64,000 nt of DNA, taken from positions 4,105,734 to 4,169,733 of the forward strand of contig CP011020.1 of NCBI GenBank assembly GCA_001023535.1, in the 5' to 3' direction. Below, piece after piece: positions 16,867 to 25,620 of the stretch. Source of the stretch: Pseudomonas chlororaphis (GTDB taxonomy: Bacteria; Pseudomonadota; Gammaproteobacteria; Pseudomonadales; Pseudomonadaceae). Positions within the stretch are counted from its first letter, which is position 1. Each line of letters begins with the position of its first letter. A model generated the notes under the pieces. It saw only the letters and a program-made list of their open reading frames with translations, was not told the origin of the DNA and did no database searches. Both the position numbers and the translations under genes were made by a program.

Positions 16867-18588
16867 ATGGGTTTGCTTCTCGATCCGCGTCATGACATTG
16901 ATGCCGCTTTACTGAGCTATCGCCGGGTGTTCTGGTCGCTTGCGCTGTTCAGCGGGGTGATCAACCTGCTGGTGCTGGTGCCGTCCCTGTACATGATGCA
17001 GGTGTACGACCGGGTGCTCACCAGTCGCAACGAAACCACGCTGTTCATGCTCACCTTGATCGCCCTGGGTCTGTTCCTGTTCAGTGCGTTGATCGAGTGG
17101 GTGCGCGGGGAGGTGATGATCCGCATGAGCGCCGGGCTCGACGACGCCCTCGGCGAGCGGATCTTCGACGCGGCCTTCGCCCGCAGCCTGCGCGAGCACA
17201 ACGCCAACCCGGCCCAGGTGCTCACCGACCTGGCCACGCTGCGGCAACTGATCACCGGCCAGGGCCTGATCGCGTTGCTCGATGCGCCATGGCTGCCGAT
17301 CTTCCTGTTGGTGGCGTTCATCTTTCATCCCTGGTTCGGCGTGTTGACGTTGATCCTCGCCCTGGTGCTGGTCGGCCTGGCGCTGTGGGGGGAACTGGCG
17401 ACGCGCACGCGCCTGGGGGAAGCCAATCGGTTGGGCGTGCAGTCGGCGGTTTACGTCAACAGCACCTTGCACAACGCCGAAGTGATCCAGGCCCTGGGCA
17501 TGCTCGGGCCGTTGCGCCAACGCTGGAGCCTGTTGCAGCAGCGCATCATTGCGGCCCAGGCCCACGCCAGCGATCGCGGTGCGCGCATCACCTCGGCGAC
17601 GCGTTTCGTGCGCATCTCGGGCCAGTCGTTGTCATTGGGGCTGGGCGCGCTGCTGGTGCTGGAAGGGCAGTTGTCGGCAGGCATGATGATCGCGATGTCG
17701 CTGTTGCTGGGACGGGCCCTGGCGCCGGTGGAAATCGCCATCGGTTCGTGGAAGCAATTCAACGCCGGGCGCCAGAGCTACCAGCGCTTGAGCCAGTTGC
17801 TGGCCCAGCATCCGCGCGAACGCCTGCGCATGCCGTTGCCGCCCCCCAGCGGCGCGGTGCGCCTTGAGCAACTGTACGTCGGTACGCCGGGTGCCACGCA
17901 GCCGATTCTGCGGGGCATCCAGTTCAGCCTGGCCAAAGGGGACGTGCTGGCCGTTGTCGGACCCAGCGCCAGCGGTAAATCGACCCTCGCCAGGGCACTG
18001 GTTGGCGTCTGGCCGGCCATGGGCGGCTCGGTGCGCCTGGACGACGCCGAGATCAGCCAGTGGACCCACGACGCCCTGGGCCCGCATCTGGGCTACCTGC
18101 CCCAGGACATCGAACTGTTCGACGGCAGCGTGGCCGACAACATCGCTCGCTTCGGCGAACAGGACGCGGACAAGATCATCGCCGCCGGACGCCTGGCCGG
18201 GATCCACGAGATGATCCTGCGTTTTCCCAAGGGCTACGACACGCCGCTGGGCCCTGGTGGGCTGGGCTTGTCCGGCGGGCAGAAACAGCGCCTCGGGCTG
18301 GCTCGCGCGCTCTACGGGCGGCCGGCGCTGATCGTGCTCGATGAACCCAATTCCAACCTCGATGAAGCCGGCGAACTGGCGCTGGTGCAGGCCATCAACG
18401 CGCTCAAGGCAGCGGGCAGCACGGTGGTGCTGATCACCCACCGGCCGAACGTGCTGGCGGTGGTTGATCACATCCTGGTGCTCAAGGACGGCACGCAACA
18501 GGCGTTCGGCCCCCGGGACCGGGTTCTCAAGGCGTTGATGCCGGGGCCGAGGCCGGCTGCGGTGAGGGAGGCAGGCAAAGATGCGTGA
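16867..18588 (+). CDS. Type I secretion system ABC transporter (PrtD/AprD-like permease-ATPase)
   Basis: A 573-residue half-transporter: N-terminal transmembrane domain (ALFSGVINLLVLVPSLYMMQVYDRVL, a signature of the PrtD/HasD group), then an ATPase domain with Walker A GPSASGKST, signature LSGGQKQRLGLARAL and Walker B ALIVLDEPNSNLD. There is no N-terminal peptidase domain, so the substrate should carry an uncleaved C-terminal secretion signal. Its last eight bases overlap the next gene. No secreted protease, lipase, HasA or RTX gene lies beside it. Confidence 0.92.
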   Translation: MGLLLDPRHDIDAALLSYRRVFWSLALFSGVINLLVLVPSLYMMQVYDRVLTSRNETTLFMLTLIALGLFLFSALIEWVRGEVMIRMSAGLDDALGERIFDAAFARSLREHNANPAQVLTDLATLRQLITGQGLIALLDAPWLPIFLLVAFIFHPWFGVLTLILALVLVGLALWGELATRTRLGEANRLGVQSAVYVNSTLHNAEVIQALGMLGPLRQRWSLLQQRIIAAQAHASDRGARITSATRFVRISGQSLSLGLGALLVLEGQLSAGMMIAMSLLLGRALAPVEIAIGSWKQFNAGRQSYQRLSQLLAQHPRERLRMPLPPPSGAVRLEQLYVGTPGATQPILRGIQFSLAKGDVLAVVGPSASGKSTLARALVGVWPAMGGSVRLDDAEISQWTHDALGPHLGYLPQDIELFDGSVADNIARFGEQDADKIIAAGRLAGIHEMILRFPKGYDTPLGPGGLGLSGGQKQRLGLARALYGRPALIVLDEPNSNLDEAGELALVQAINALKAAGSTVVLITHRPNVLAVVDHILVLKDGTQQAFGPRDRVLKALMPGPRPAAVREAGKDA

Positions 18589-19951
18589 TCTGACGCCGGG
18601 AGCGCACACCTACAGCGAGCACGGGGTGAGTGTTCGCAGCAGCTCGACCCTGCCCACCGCCAGCACCGATGCCCGTGGCGCGGCGCGCTATGGTGTCGGT
18701 TTCCTGGTGCTCGCCCTGGGCGGCTTCCTGCTCTGGGCCTGCCTGGCGCCGCTCGATCAGGGTGTGGTGGGCAGCGGCACCGTGGTGGTGGCGGGCGAGC
18801 GCAAGGCGGTGCAGTCGCTGGTCGGCGGGGTGGTGGAAAAACTGTTGGTCAGCGACGGCGATCGCGTCACCCAAGGGCAGTTGCTGGTGCAGCTCAACAC
18901 CGTGCAGGCACAGTCGCAACTGGACGTAACCCTGGGCAAGTTGCTCAACGACCGCAGCATCGAGGCACGGCTGATTGCCGAGCGCCTGGGCAATGCCGAG
19001 ATCCAATGGCCGCCGGAGCTGCTGGCGCGTGCCGACGAGCCGCGGGTCAAGGCGTCCATGGCGTTGCAGAGCCAACTGTTCCTGACCCGGCGCGCCGAGC
19101 TGGGCAGCCGCTTGCAGATCATCGAGCACGAGGCCGCGGCGTTGCAGCAGCAGTTGCTGGGCTACGAAGGCGTGAAGCGCAACTACGACGCGCAGATGCG
19201 TTTCCAGCAGCAGGAGCTCGAAGGGCTGCGTGACCTGGCGCGGGAGGGCTACGTGCCGCGCAACAAACTCTTCGAGGCCGAACGCAACGCGGCGCAACTG
19301 GCCGGGCAGATCGCCTCGGGCGTCGGCGACGTCGGCAGGACGCGCCAGGCCATCAACGAAAGCCGGCTCAAGGCCTTGCAGGCGCAGCAGGAGTTTCGTC
19401 GGGACGCCGAAACCCAGCTCAGCGAAGTCTCGGCCGAAGCCGCAGGCTATGCCGATCAGATTCGCGCCTTGCAGTTCGAAGTCGACAACGGGGCGATCCG
19501 CGCGCCGGTGTCCGGGCAAGTCATGGACGTGAACATTCATACCGTCGGCGGCGTGGCGCAAGCGGGGCAGACCTTGATGCAGGTGGTTCCACTGGACGCC
19601 CCCATGGCGATCACTGCGCGTTTCGAACCGTTGATGGCCAACAAGCTGCGGCCCGGGCTGCCGGTGCATGTGCACTTCACCGCGCTGCAACGGGTCGACA
19701 CGCCGACGGTCACCGGCACGGTGACGACGGTTTCGGCGGATCAGTTGATCAACGAACAGACCCACCAGCCGTATTTTTCCGCCAAGGTCGAGATCCCCGC
19801 CGAGACCGTCGCAGCGTTGCAGGGTGCCGGGCTGTTGGTCCGCCCAGGCATGCTCGCCGACGTGACGGTGGTGACGGGGGAGCGCACCTTGATGAACTAC
19901 CTGATGAAGCCTTTGCGCGAACGCTTGCTGGCGGCCTTCAAGGAGGAATGA
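18581..19951 (+). CDS. Type I secretion membrane fusion protein (HlyD/AprE family)
   Basis: 456 residues with a short cytoplasmic N-terminus, one membrane segment (YGVGFLVLALGGFLLWACLAPL), a lipoyl-like half-motif GTVVVAGERKAVQSLVGGVVEKLLV, a long alpha-helical coiled-coil region of about residues 100-310, and the second barrel half RAPVSGQVMDVNIHTVGGVAQAG. It bridges the ABC protein and the TolC-like channel encoded on either side; translationally coupled to both. Confidence 0.92.
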   Translation: MRDLTPGAHTYSEHGVSVRSSSTLPTASTDARGAARYGVGFLVLALGGFLLWACLAPLDQGVVGSGTVVVAGERKAVQSLVGGVVEKLLVSDGDRVTQGQLLVQLNTVQAQSQLDVTLGKLLNDRSIEARLIAERLGNAEIQWPPELLARADEPRVKASMALQSQLFLTRRAELGSRLQIIEHEAAALQQQLLGYEGVKRNYDAQMRFQQQELEGLRDLAREGYVPRNKLFEAERNAAQLAGQIASGVGDVGRTRQAINESRLKALQAQQEFRRDAETQLSEVSAEAAGYADQIRALQFEVDNGAIRAPVSGQVMDVNIHTVGGVAQAGQTLMQVVPLDAPMAITARFEPLMANKLRPGLPVHVHFTALQRVDTPTVTGTVTTVSADQLINEQTHQPYFSAKVEIPAETVAALQGAGLLVRPGMLADVTVVTGERTLMNYLMKPLRERLLAAFKEE

Positions 19952-19953
19952 GC

Positions 19954-21303
19954 ATGACCGACCGTCACCGTTACCGCGCCCGGATGTTGCTGGGCCTGTG
20001 CACCAGTTGGGCGGTGATCGGCCCTGCCTGGGCGGCCGAAGGGGGCCTGAGCCTGACCGCTGCGTACGACGCCTCGCGGCTCAACGACCCGACCGTGCAA
20101 TCGGCCGCCCATGCCTTCGATGCTTCCCGGAACGAAGAGGCGATCGGCCGGGGCGGGCTCTATCCGCAGGTGTCGTTGAGTTCACGTTATGGCTACGGCG
20201 GCCGCACCGATGGCGGCGATGACCGCAGCTATGTCAACAGTAACGACTACCAGGCGAACAGTGTCACCCTGGCGGCGCAGCAGCCGCTCTATGACAAGGG
20301 GCGCTGGGCGGCGTACCAGGAGGGTAAGGCACGGGGGCAACTGGGCGTACAGGTGTTCGACGTTGCCGGCCAGACTTTGTATGACCGGGTCGCCAAGGGC
20401 TACTTCGACGTGGCTCGGGCCGAAAACGAAATCAAGTTGATCGCCCAGCAGAAGGCGGCGATCAACGGCCTGGTCATTCAGAGCAAGAAACTCTATCAGG
20501 GCGGCCAGGGCGCGATCACCGATATCGATGAGGCCCAGGCGCGGCTCGACCTGGTCGATGCCCAGGAGGCCGAAGCCCAGGCGCGCCGGGTGGCGGCGCT
20601 GCGGGCATTGTCCGGGCGCGCCAGTGTACCGATCGAGGACATCCAGCCCATGCGCGAGGAACTGGCCACCGCCAACCCGATTCCACCAGAGCAGGACTTG
20701 TCTTACTGGACGGCGATCGCCCGCGACGCCAGCCCCGAGTTGGCCGCGCGGCTGGCGGCGGTCAAGGTCGCCGAGGCCCAGGCCGACAGCCAGCGCGCCG
20801 GGCACTACCCGACCTTGTCCCTGACCACTCAACTGACCCGCCGGGAAACCCGCCAATACCAGGAACTCGACCCGCGCCAGGACACTTATTACGTCGGCGT
20901 GCAACTGGACATCCCGTTGTACCGTGGCGGCGCGGTGCGTGCGTCGGTGGCCAAGGCCGAGGCGCAACTGGCCGGGGCCCAGTCCGACTACGACGTGCAA
21001 CGCCAGCAACTGGCCGAGGACATCGAGACCGACTACCTGGGCGTCGTGGCGGGGTTTGCCAAGAGCAAGGCGATACAGCGGGCGGTGGAGTCCAATCAGC
21101 GTGCGCTGACCTCGACGGAAAAAGGCTTCCAGGGCGGCGTGCGTTCCACCGTGGACATCCTCGACGCCCAGCAACGGGTGTTCCAGGCCCGTCGAGACCT
21201 GCTCAATACCAAGCTCGACATGCTGCAAAGCTACGTCAGCCTGCACACCCACACCGGCCAGATGAACCGCGCCGTGCTGGAACAGGTGCAGAACCTGTTC
21301 TAA
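19954..21303 (+). CDS. Type I secretion outer-membrane channel (TolC/AprF family)
   Basis: About 449 residues: signal peptide ending near GPAWA, then two repeated TolC-type helical/beta modules (LNDPTVQSAAHAFDASRNEEAIGRG, and SPELAARLAAVKVAEAQADSQRAG in the second half) and the end SLHTHTGQMNRAVLEQVQNLF. The ATG at 19954 is chosen over 19948 because AGGAGG (19941-19946) then has seven-base spacing. The start lies 3 bp past the stop of the HlyD gene. Confidence 0.88.
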   Translation: MTDRHRYRARMLLGLCTSWAVIGPAWAAEGGLSLTAAYDASRLNDPTVQSAAHAFDASRNEEAIGRGGLYPQVSLSSRYGYGGRTDGGDDRSYVNSNDYQANSVTLAAQQPLYDKGRWAAYQEGKARGQLGVQVFDVAGQTLYDRVAKGYFDVARAENEIKLIAQQKAAINGLVIQSKKLYQGGQGAITDIDEAQARLDLVDAQEAEAQARRVAALRALSGRASVPIEDIQPMREELATANPIPPEQDLSYWTAIARDASPELAARLAAVKVAEAQADSQRAGHYPTLSLTTQLTRRETRQYQELDPRQDTYYVGVQLDIPLYRGGAVRASVAKAEAQLAGAQSDYDVQRQQLAEDIETDYLGVVAGFAKSKAIQRAVESNQRALTSTEKGFQGGVRSTVDILDAQQRVFQARRDLLNTKLDMLQSYVSLHTHTGQMNRAVLEQVQNLF

Positions 21304-21326
21304 ACATCGCGGGAACCCCAGCTCTG

Positions 21327-21972
21327 TGTGGGAGCGGGCTTGCTCGCGAAAGCGGTGGGTCAATGATGGTGAACTTGGATGTGCCGCCGTCTTCGCGAGC
21401 AAGCCCGCTCCCACAAAAGCGCCGGGGGGATGCCCGGTATGTGCGTGAAATCCACTATCCCTGTGGGAGCGAGCTTGCTCGCGAAAGCGGTGGGTCAATG
21501 ATGGTGAATTTGGATGTGCCGCCGTCTTCGCGAGCAAGCTCGCTCCCACAAAAGCGCCGGGAGGATGCCCGGTATGTGCGTGAAATCCACTATCCCTGTG
21601 GGAGCGAGCTTGCTCGCGAAAGCGGTGGGTCAGTGACGATGAGATTGGATGTGCCGCCGTCTTCGCGAGCAAGCTCGCTCCCACAAAAGCGCCGGGAGGA
21701 TGCTCGGTATGTGCGTGAAATCCACTATCCCTGTGGGAGCGAGCTTGCTCGCGAAAGCGGTGGGTCTGTGACGGTGAGATTGGATGTGCCGCCGTCTTCG
21801 CGAGCAAGCCCGCTCCCACAAAAGCGCCGGGGGGATGCCCGGTATGTGCGTGAAATCCACTATCCCCTGTGGGAGCGGGCTTGCTCGCGAAAGCGGTGGG
21901 TCTGTGACGGTGAGATTGGATGTGCCGCCGTCTTCGCGAGCAAGCCCGCTCCCACAAAAGCGCCGGGGATGC
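21327..21972. repeat. Tandem array of five 135-bp REP doublets (BIMEs)
   Basis: Units start at 21327, 21462, 21597, 21732 and 21868 (periods 135, 135, 135, 136). Each has TGTGGGAGCGRGCTTGCTCG, a stretch of about 45 bp, the inverted copy ending CGCTCCCACA, and a conserved linker (AAAGCGCCGGGGGGATGCCC and onward). Long open frames across the array on both strands are by-products of the repeat and are not genes. Confidence 0.95.
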
Positions 21973-21981
21973 CCCCGGTCG

Positions 21982-22653
21982 TCAATGGCTGGAGGGCAGG
22001 AATTCGAACAAGGTCTTGCAGACGCCGGCGATGTGTTCGTCCAGGAGTTTCACCGCCCGTTCGACATCGCCGGCGCGGCAGGCGTCGAGGATTTCCCGAT
22101 GCTCGTGGTCGGCGCGGTCCTTGCCGGCCGACAGGCTCATCTGCATGCGCAGGTAGCGCTCCAGTTTGTCGTGGACCGAACGGATCAGCCCCACCAGGAA
22201 CGGCCGTTGTGCCGGTTCGTAGAGACAGGCATGCAATTGCCAGTTCAGCTCGGCCCAGCGGCCCACATCGTCCTCGCCGATGAACTCCCGGCAAATACTG
22301 TCCGCGCGGGCGAAAGTGTCTTCGGTCATGTTCGGGATCGCCAGGCGCAGCACCTTGTCCTCCAGTAACATGCGTACCTCGAACATCTGCGCCAGTTCCG
22401 CCTCGGAGATGCGCGTGACCATCGCCCCGCGATTGCGCTGGAACATCACCAGGCCCTCGGCCTCCAGGCGCTTGAGGGCTTCGCGTACGGGGATCTTGCT
22501 GACGTTGAACTGCCGGGCGATGTCGTCCTGGCGAATCGGCTCGTCTTCGGCAAAATGCCCGGCCACGATGGCATCGCGCAGGTGACGGGTGATGATTTCC
22601 GAAGTGGTGGGGGTGTTGCCCAGATCAGGCAGGTTGAACTTGGATAAGGTCAC
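21982..22653 (-). CDS. GntR-family regulator, FadR/FCD subfamily
   Basis: 223 residues. The N-terminal winged helix is visible: SEIITRHLRDAIVAGHFAEDEPIRQDDIARQFNVSKIPVREALKRLEAEGLV, followed by a helical FCD ligand-binding domain with metal-site-type residues (ELNWQLHACLYE; DHEHREILDACRAGD). Such regulators usually respond to carboxylic acids. The gene's 3' end abuts the REP array and its upstream neighbour is an MFS gene on the same strand. No certain target. Confidence 0.88.
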   Translation of the reverse strand: MTLSKFNLPDLGNTPTTSEIITRHLRDAIVAGHFAEDEPIRQDDIARQFNVSKIPVREALKRLEAEGLVMFQRNRGAMVTRISEAELAQMFEVRMLLEDKVLRLAIPNMTEDTFARADSICREFIGEDDVGRWAELNWQLHACLYEPAQRPFLVGLIRSVHDKLERYLRMQMSLSAGKDRADHEHREILDACRAGDVERAVKLLDEHIAGVCKTLFEFLPSSH

Positions 22654-22683
22654 GGCGGCAGGTCGGCTGGTGGAGTTGGGGAT

Positions 22684-22695
22684 ATGGTATACGAC
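22684..22695. promoter_or_regulatory. Possible FCD-type operator upstream of the GntR gene
   Basis: ATGGTATACGAC contains the GTATAC core of ATTGTATACAAT-like operators used by many FCD regulators, 31 bp before the gene's start. Short, so only suggestive. Confidence 0.3.
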
Positions 22696-22738
22696 TTTGC
22701 CGAAGCCAGTGTCGAGCCTTGCTGCGAGCTTTATCCCG

Positions 22739-22830
22739 TGGCGAGGGAGCTTGCTCCCGCTGGGCTGCGCAGCAGCCCCATTTCAGTGATTGTCACTCAA
22801 TTGAGCGGGAGCAAGCGCCCTCGCCACAGG
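22739..22830. repeat. REP doublet of the GTGGCGAGGG type, overlapping the MFS coding end
   Basis: GTGGCGAGGGAGCTTGCTCC at 22739 is followed by GGGCTGCGCAGCAGCCCC. The inverted mate GGGAGCAAGCGCCCTCGCCA ends near 22828, inside the last codons of the MFS gene, so the right half-element is translated. Confidence 0.85.
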
Positions 22831-23970
22831 TTCCACCTTGCGAACAACCACCCACCCGGTGACCAACGATCCGACCATCAACGCCACCCCGAACAGGATC
22901 AACGCCATATCGGCGCCGAACGCGTCGGCCACCACGCCGGTGACCACCACCGGAAGACTGAAACCGATATACGCGAACAGGAAAAAACCGGCGCTGACCC
23001 GGGCCTTTTCCAGGCCGGCCATGGCCGTGATCGCCGATAACCCACCCAGGTACAGAAAACCGTAGCACGCGCTGCTGGCCCCCAGGGCGCCCAACAGCAC
23101 CGCGAGCAGCGAACCGTTGCTGGCGCCCCACGCCAGTAGCGCATAGCTTACGGGCAGCACCAGCAAGCCGATGCCGGTGGCACGGGCCGGGGGCAGGCGG
23201 CGGGCCCAGGGCTGGAAGAGCAGCCCGCAACTGATCACGGTAAAGGTCGACAGGCCCGACCACTGCTGCAAGGCGTGGGCGGCCAGCACCGATGGCAATA
23301 TCGCGATGACCAGCCCCGAGGTGGCCCAGGCCAGCAGCATCGAAAAGCTGTAGGGCAGGCTGCCAGCGGGAAACAGCGGCAGGCGCAGCAGCGGTGCATG
23401 GCTGTTGCGCGTGGCAGGGTCCGGCAACCGGACGACCACGCCCATCGCCAGGGCCGCCAGGGTCAGTTGCAGCCAAAAACTGCCGGGCACGACGCTGTGC
23501 TGAACGATCAGGAACAGGCTGGTCAATGCCGCGCCGAGGCCGAAGCCCAGCGAGGTACTGGCGGTGACCCGGTTGGCAGCCGCGCGGGTGTCGCCGCCGG
23601 TCATCAGTTCGGTCATGTAAGCCGTCGCGGTCGCCGAAGCGAGCCCCGTGCCCACACCCATCATCAGCCGCGCCAGGCCCAGCGCGATCAGGTTCGGCCA
23701 GATCGAGGTGACCACCGTCGCCAGCATCGACAGGCCCAGCGCCAACAGGATCAAGGGCCGGCGGCCCACTCGGTCGGCGATCCCGCCGAAGGCCAACAAC
23801 ACCGGCAGCACCCCCAGCACATAACAGGAAAAGGCCACCGCCGTGGCGCCGGCCCCATGACCGGAAGCCTGCGCATAGGCGGTGTACAACGGTGCCTGCA
23901 GGTTCACGGCCAGGGTGATCAGGCACAGGCCGAAAGCCAGCCCCCATGAGTGTCGATACTGTGCGTTCAA
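22783..23970 (-). CDS. Major facilitator superfamily transporter
   Basis: 395 residues with about twelve membrane segments. The loop 2-3 MFS signature is GGIADRVGRRPLILLALGLS, and RLMMGVGTGLASATATAYMTEL is in helix 4/5. The C-terminus PVARALAPAQLSDNH is encoded by a REP half-element. It is divergent from the MocR regulator at 24099, the usual arrangement for a MocR-controlled transporter. Substrate unknown; drug or amino-acid efflux and uptake are all possible. Confidence 0.85.
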   Translation of the reverse strand: MNAQYRHSWGLAFGLCLITLAVNLQAPLYTAYAQASGHGAGATAVAFSCYVLGVLPVLLAFGGIADRVGRRPLILLALGLSMLATVVTSIWPNLIALGLARLMMGVGTGLASATATAYMTELMTGGDTRAAANRVTASTSLGFGLGAALTSLFLIVQHSVVPGSFWLQLTLAALAMGVVVRLPDPATRNSHAPLLRLPLFPAGSLPYSFSMLLAWATSGLVIAILPSVLAAHALQQWSGLSTFTVISCGLLFQPWARRLPPARATGIGLLVLPVSYALLAWGASNGSLLAVLLGALGASSACYGFLYLGGLSAITAMAGLEKARVSAGFFLFAYIGFSLPVVVTGVVADAFGADMALILFGVALMVGSLVTGWVVVRKVEPVARALAPAQLSDNH

Positions 23971-24057
23971 GCGCGTTCCTCAGGAAATCGTAAGTCCCGA
24001 GGACTATCACCGCCGACTCCCCCAGGAACAAGAAACAGCCCGGAGCGTTTTGTGTTT

Positions 24058-24086
24058 AACTGTTCGCCAAAAAACAGCGAACACTT
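24058..24086. promoter_or_regulatory. Inverted repeat in the MFS/MocR divergent promoter
   Basis: AACTGTTCGC-N9-GCGAACACTT matches 9 of 10 in each arm, with TGTTCGC/GCGAACA perfect (24061-24067 and 24077-24083). It lies 12-41 bp before the MocR ATG, which fits autoregulation and control of the divergent MFS gene. Confidence 0.55.
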
Positions 24087-24098
24087 AGAAGGCGTGCC

Positions 24099-25493
24099 AT
24101 GGACCTGAACATCGATCGCAACGCCACCGAGCCGATGGTCCGGCAACTGGTGGCGCAGTTGCTGGGCTGGATAAAGCGCCAGCGCATCCGCCCCGGTGCC
24201 CGGATGCCCTCGATCCGGCAACTGGCCCAGGAAAACGGCGTGAGCCTGGCGTGTGTGATCAAGGCCTACGACCAACTGGTTGCCAGTGGGGTGTTGGAGT
24301 CCCGGCATGGGTCGGGTTTTTTCGTCGCGCCCCAGGTGTCGCGCCCGAAGGAACCGGCGGCGGGCGAAGAGGAGGGCGCATGGGCCTTGTTCGAGCCGCA
24401 GTCTTCGCGGCTCAAGCTCGGCTGCGGCTGGCTGCCCGACGCCTGGCGGGACGACACCGACCTGGGCCAGGCCATCCGCCAGGTGGTGCGCAGCGACAAC
24501 CACGCCCTGTTCAACTACAGCACGCCGCTGGGGTCGGTCGAGCTGCGCCAGCACATTCAGAAACGCCTGGACTTGATCGACATCCACGTCGACCTGCCGC
24601 AGATTCTCACGACCCAGGGGGCCAGCCAGGGCCTTGACCTGCTGGTGCGCACGCTGCTCAAACCCGGTGACCTGGTGCTGGTGGAGAGCCCCGGCTACTA
24701 CAACCTGTTCAACCTGCTGAGGCTGCACGGGGTCAGGACCCTGGCGGTGGCGCGAGGCACCCAGGGCCCGGCTATCGAGGACCTGGAGCGCTTGCTGGAG
24801 CAGCACAAACCCGCCTATTTTTTCCTCAACAGCATGTACCAGAACCCCACCGGCACCAGCCTGGCACCGAGCGTGGCGTACCGCTTGCTGCAACTGGCCA
24901 ACCAGCATGACTTCAAGCTGATCGAGGACGACATCTACGCCGACTTCCAGAACGGCGTGACGTCCCGGCTGGCGACCCTGGACGGGCTGGATCGGGTGAT
25001 CTACCTCGCGAGTTTTTCCAAGACCTTGTCCAGCTCCTTGCGTGTCGGTTACGTGGTTGCCCAGCCCGACATCATCAACCGGCTGGCCGAGGTCAAGATG
25101 GTGACCGGCATCGGCTGCTCGCTGCTGGCGGAGAACGTCGTGGCGGCGTTGCTCGCCAACGGCGCGTATCGCAAGTTGATCCAGCGCCTGCGCCAACGGC
25201 TGAACAAGCAGATGGCAAGCGCCCTTCGCCAACTCGACCAGGCGCATTGGGAGGTTTTTGCCGAACCCACCGGCGGCCTGTTCGTGTGGGCCCGGCCGCG
25301 ACACCTGGCTGCCGACCGGGTGCAGCAGATTGCCCAGGAAACGCAGGTGCAACTCTCCCAGGGTTCCAGTTTCATGCCGGCGGGTGAGGCGTGTGACTGG
25401 CTGCGGCTGAACGTGGCCTTTGTCCCGGACGTTCGCGCGCAACGGTTTTTCCAGCGAATCGAGCAAGAGTCCCTCAGCCACCGCGATAACTGA
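24099..25493 (+). CDS. MocR-type regulator (GntR HTH fused to aminotransferase domain)
   Basis: 464 residues: an N-terminal GntR winged helix (PMVRQLVAQLLGWIKRQRIRPGARMPSIRQLAQENGVS), a linker at about 80-105, then a fold-I aminotransferase domain with PNP-binding segments NSMYQNPTGTSL, the Asp in IEDDIYADF and the pyridoxal-phosphate Lys in YLASFSKTLSSSLRVGYV. These proteins use PLP as effector scaffold and usually regulate a divergent gene, here the MFS. GAAGG lies 7 bp before the ATG. Confidence 0.92.
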   Translation: MDLNIDRNATEPMVRQLVAQLLGWIKRQRIRPGARMPSIRQLAQENGVSLACVIKAYDQLVASGVLESRHGSGFFVAPQVSRPKEPAAGEEEGAWALFEPQSSRLKLGCGWLPDAWRDDTDLGQAIRQVVRSDNHALFNYSTPLGSVELRQHIQKRLDLIDIHVDLPQILTTQGASQGLDLLVRTLLKPGDLVLVESPGYYNLFNLLRLHGVRTLAVARGTQGPAIEDLERLLEQHKPAYFFLNSMYQNPTGTSLAPSVAYRLLQLANQHDFKLIEDDIYADFQNGVTSRLATLDGLDRVIYLASFSKTLSSSLRVGYVVAQPDIINRLAEVKMVTGIGCSLLAENVVAALLANGAYRKLIQRLRQRLNKQMASALRQLDQAHWEVFAEPTGGLFVWARPRHLAADRVQQIAQETQVQLSQGSSFMPAGEACDWLRLNVAFVPDVRAQRFFQRIEQESLSHRDN

Positions 25494-25516
25494 ATATGCG
25501 CATGGAAATGCAAGGT

Positions 25517-25535
25517 GTTAATGGGAATACATATC
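25517..25535. promoter_or_regulatory. Possible Fur box upstream of the TonB receptor
   Basis: GTTAATGGGAATACATATC agrees with 13 of 19 positions of GATAATGATAATCATTATC. It is 86 bp before the receptor's start, which fits iron repression. Confidence 0.45.
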
Positions 25536-25620
25536 AAACAGGAATGAGTTGCTGTATCTTTCGCGACACATTCTTGCCGGCCCCAGCGGGTTGGCGTTTT
25601 TCCCTTAGGATTGTGCATCG

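Noticed and set aside
21327..21972. Evenly spaced repeats resembling a CRISPR array
   Set aside because: The period is 135 bp, the intervening sequence is conserved rather than unique, each unit is itself an inverted pair, and no cas genes are present.
20182..22283. Long open frames on both strands across the repeat array, with repeated peptide blocks
   Set aside because: They are translations of the REP doublets running into tolC-like and gntR antisense sequence; no ribosome-binding site or domain.
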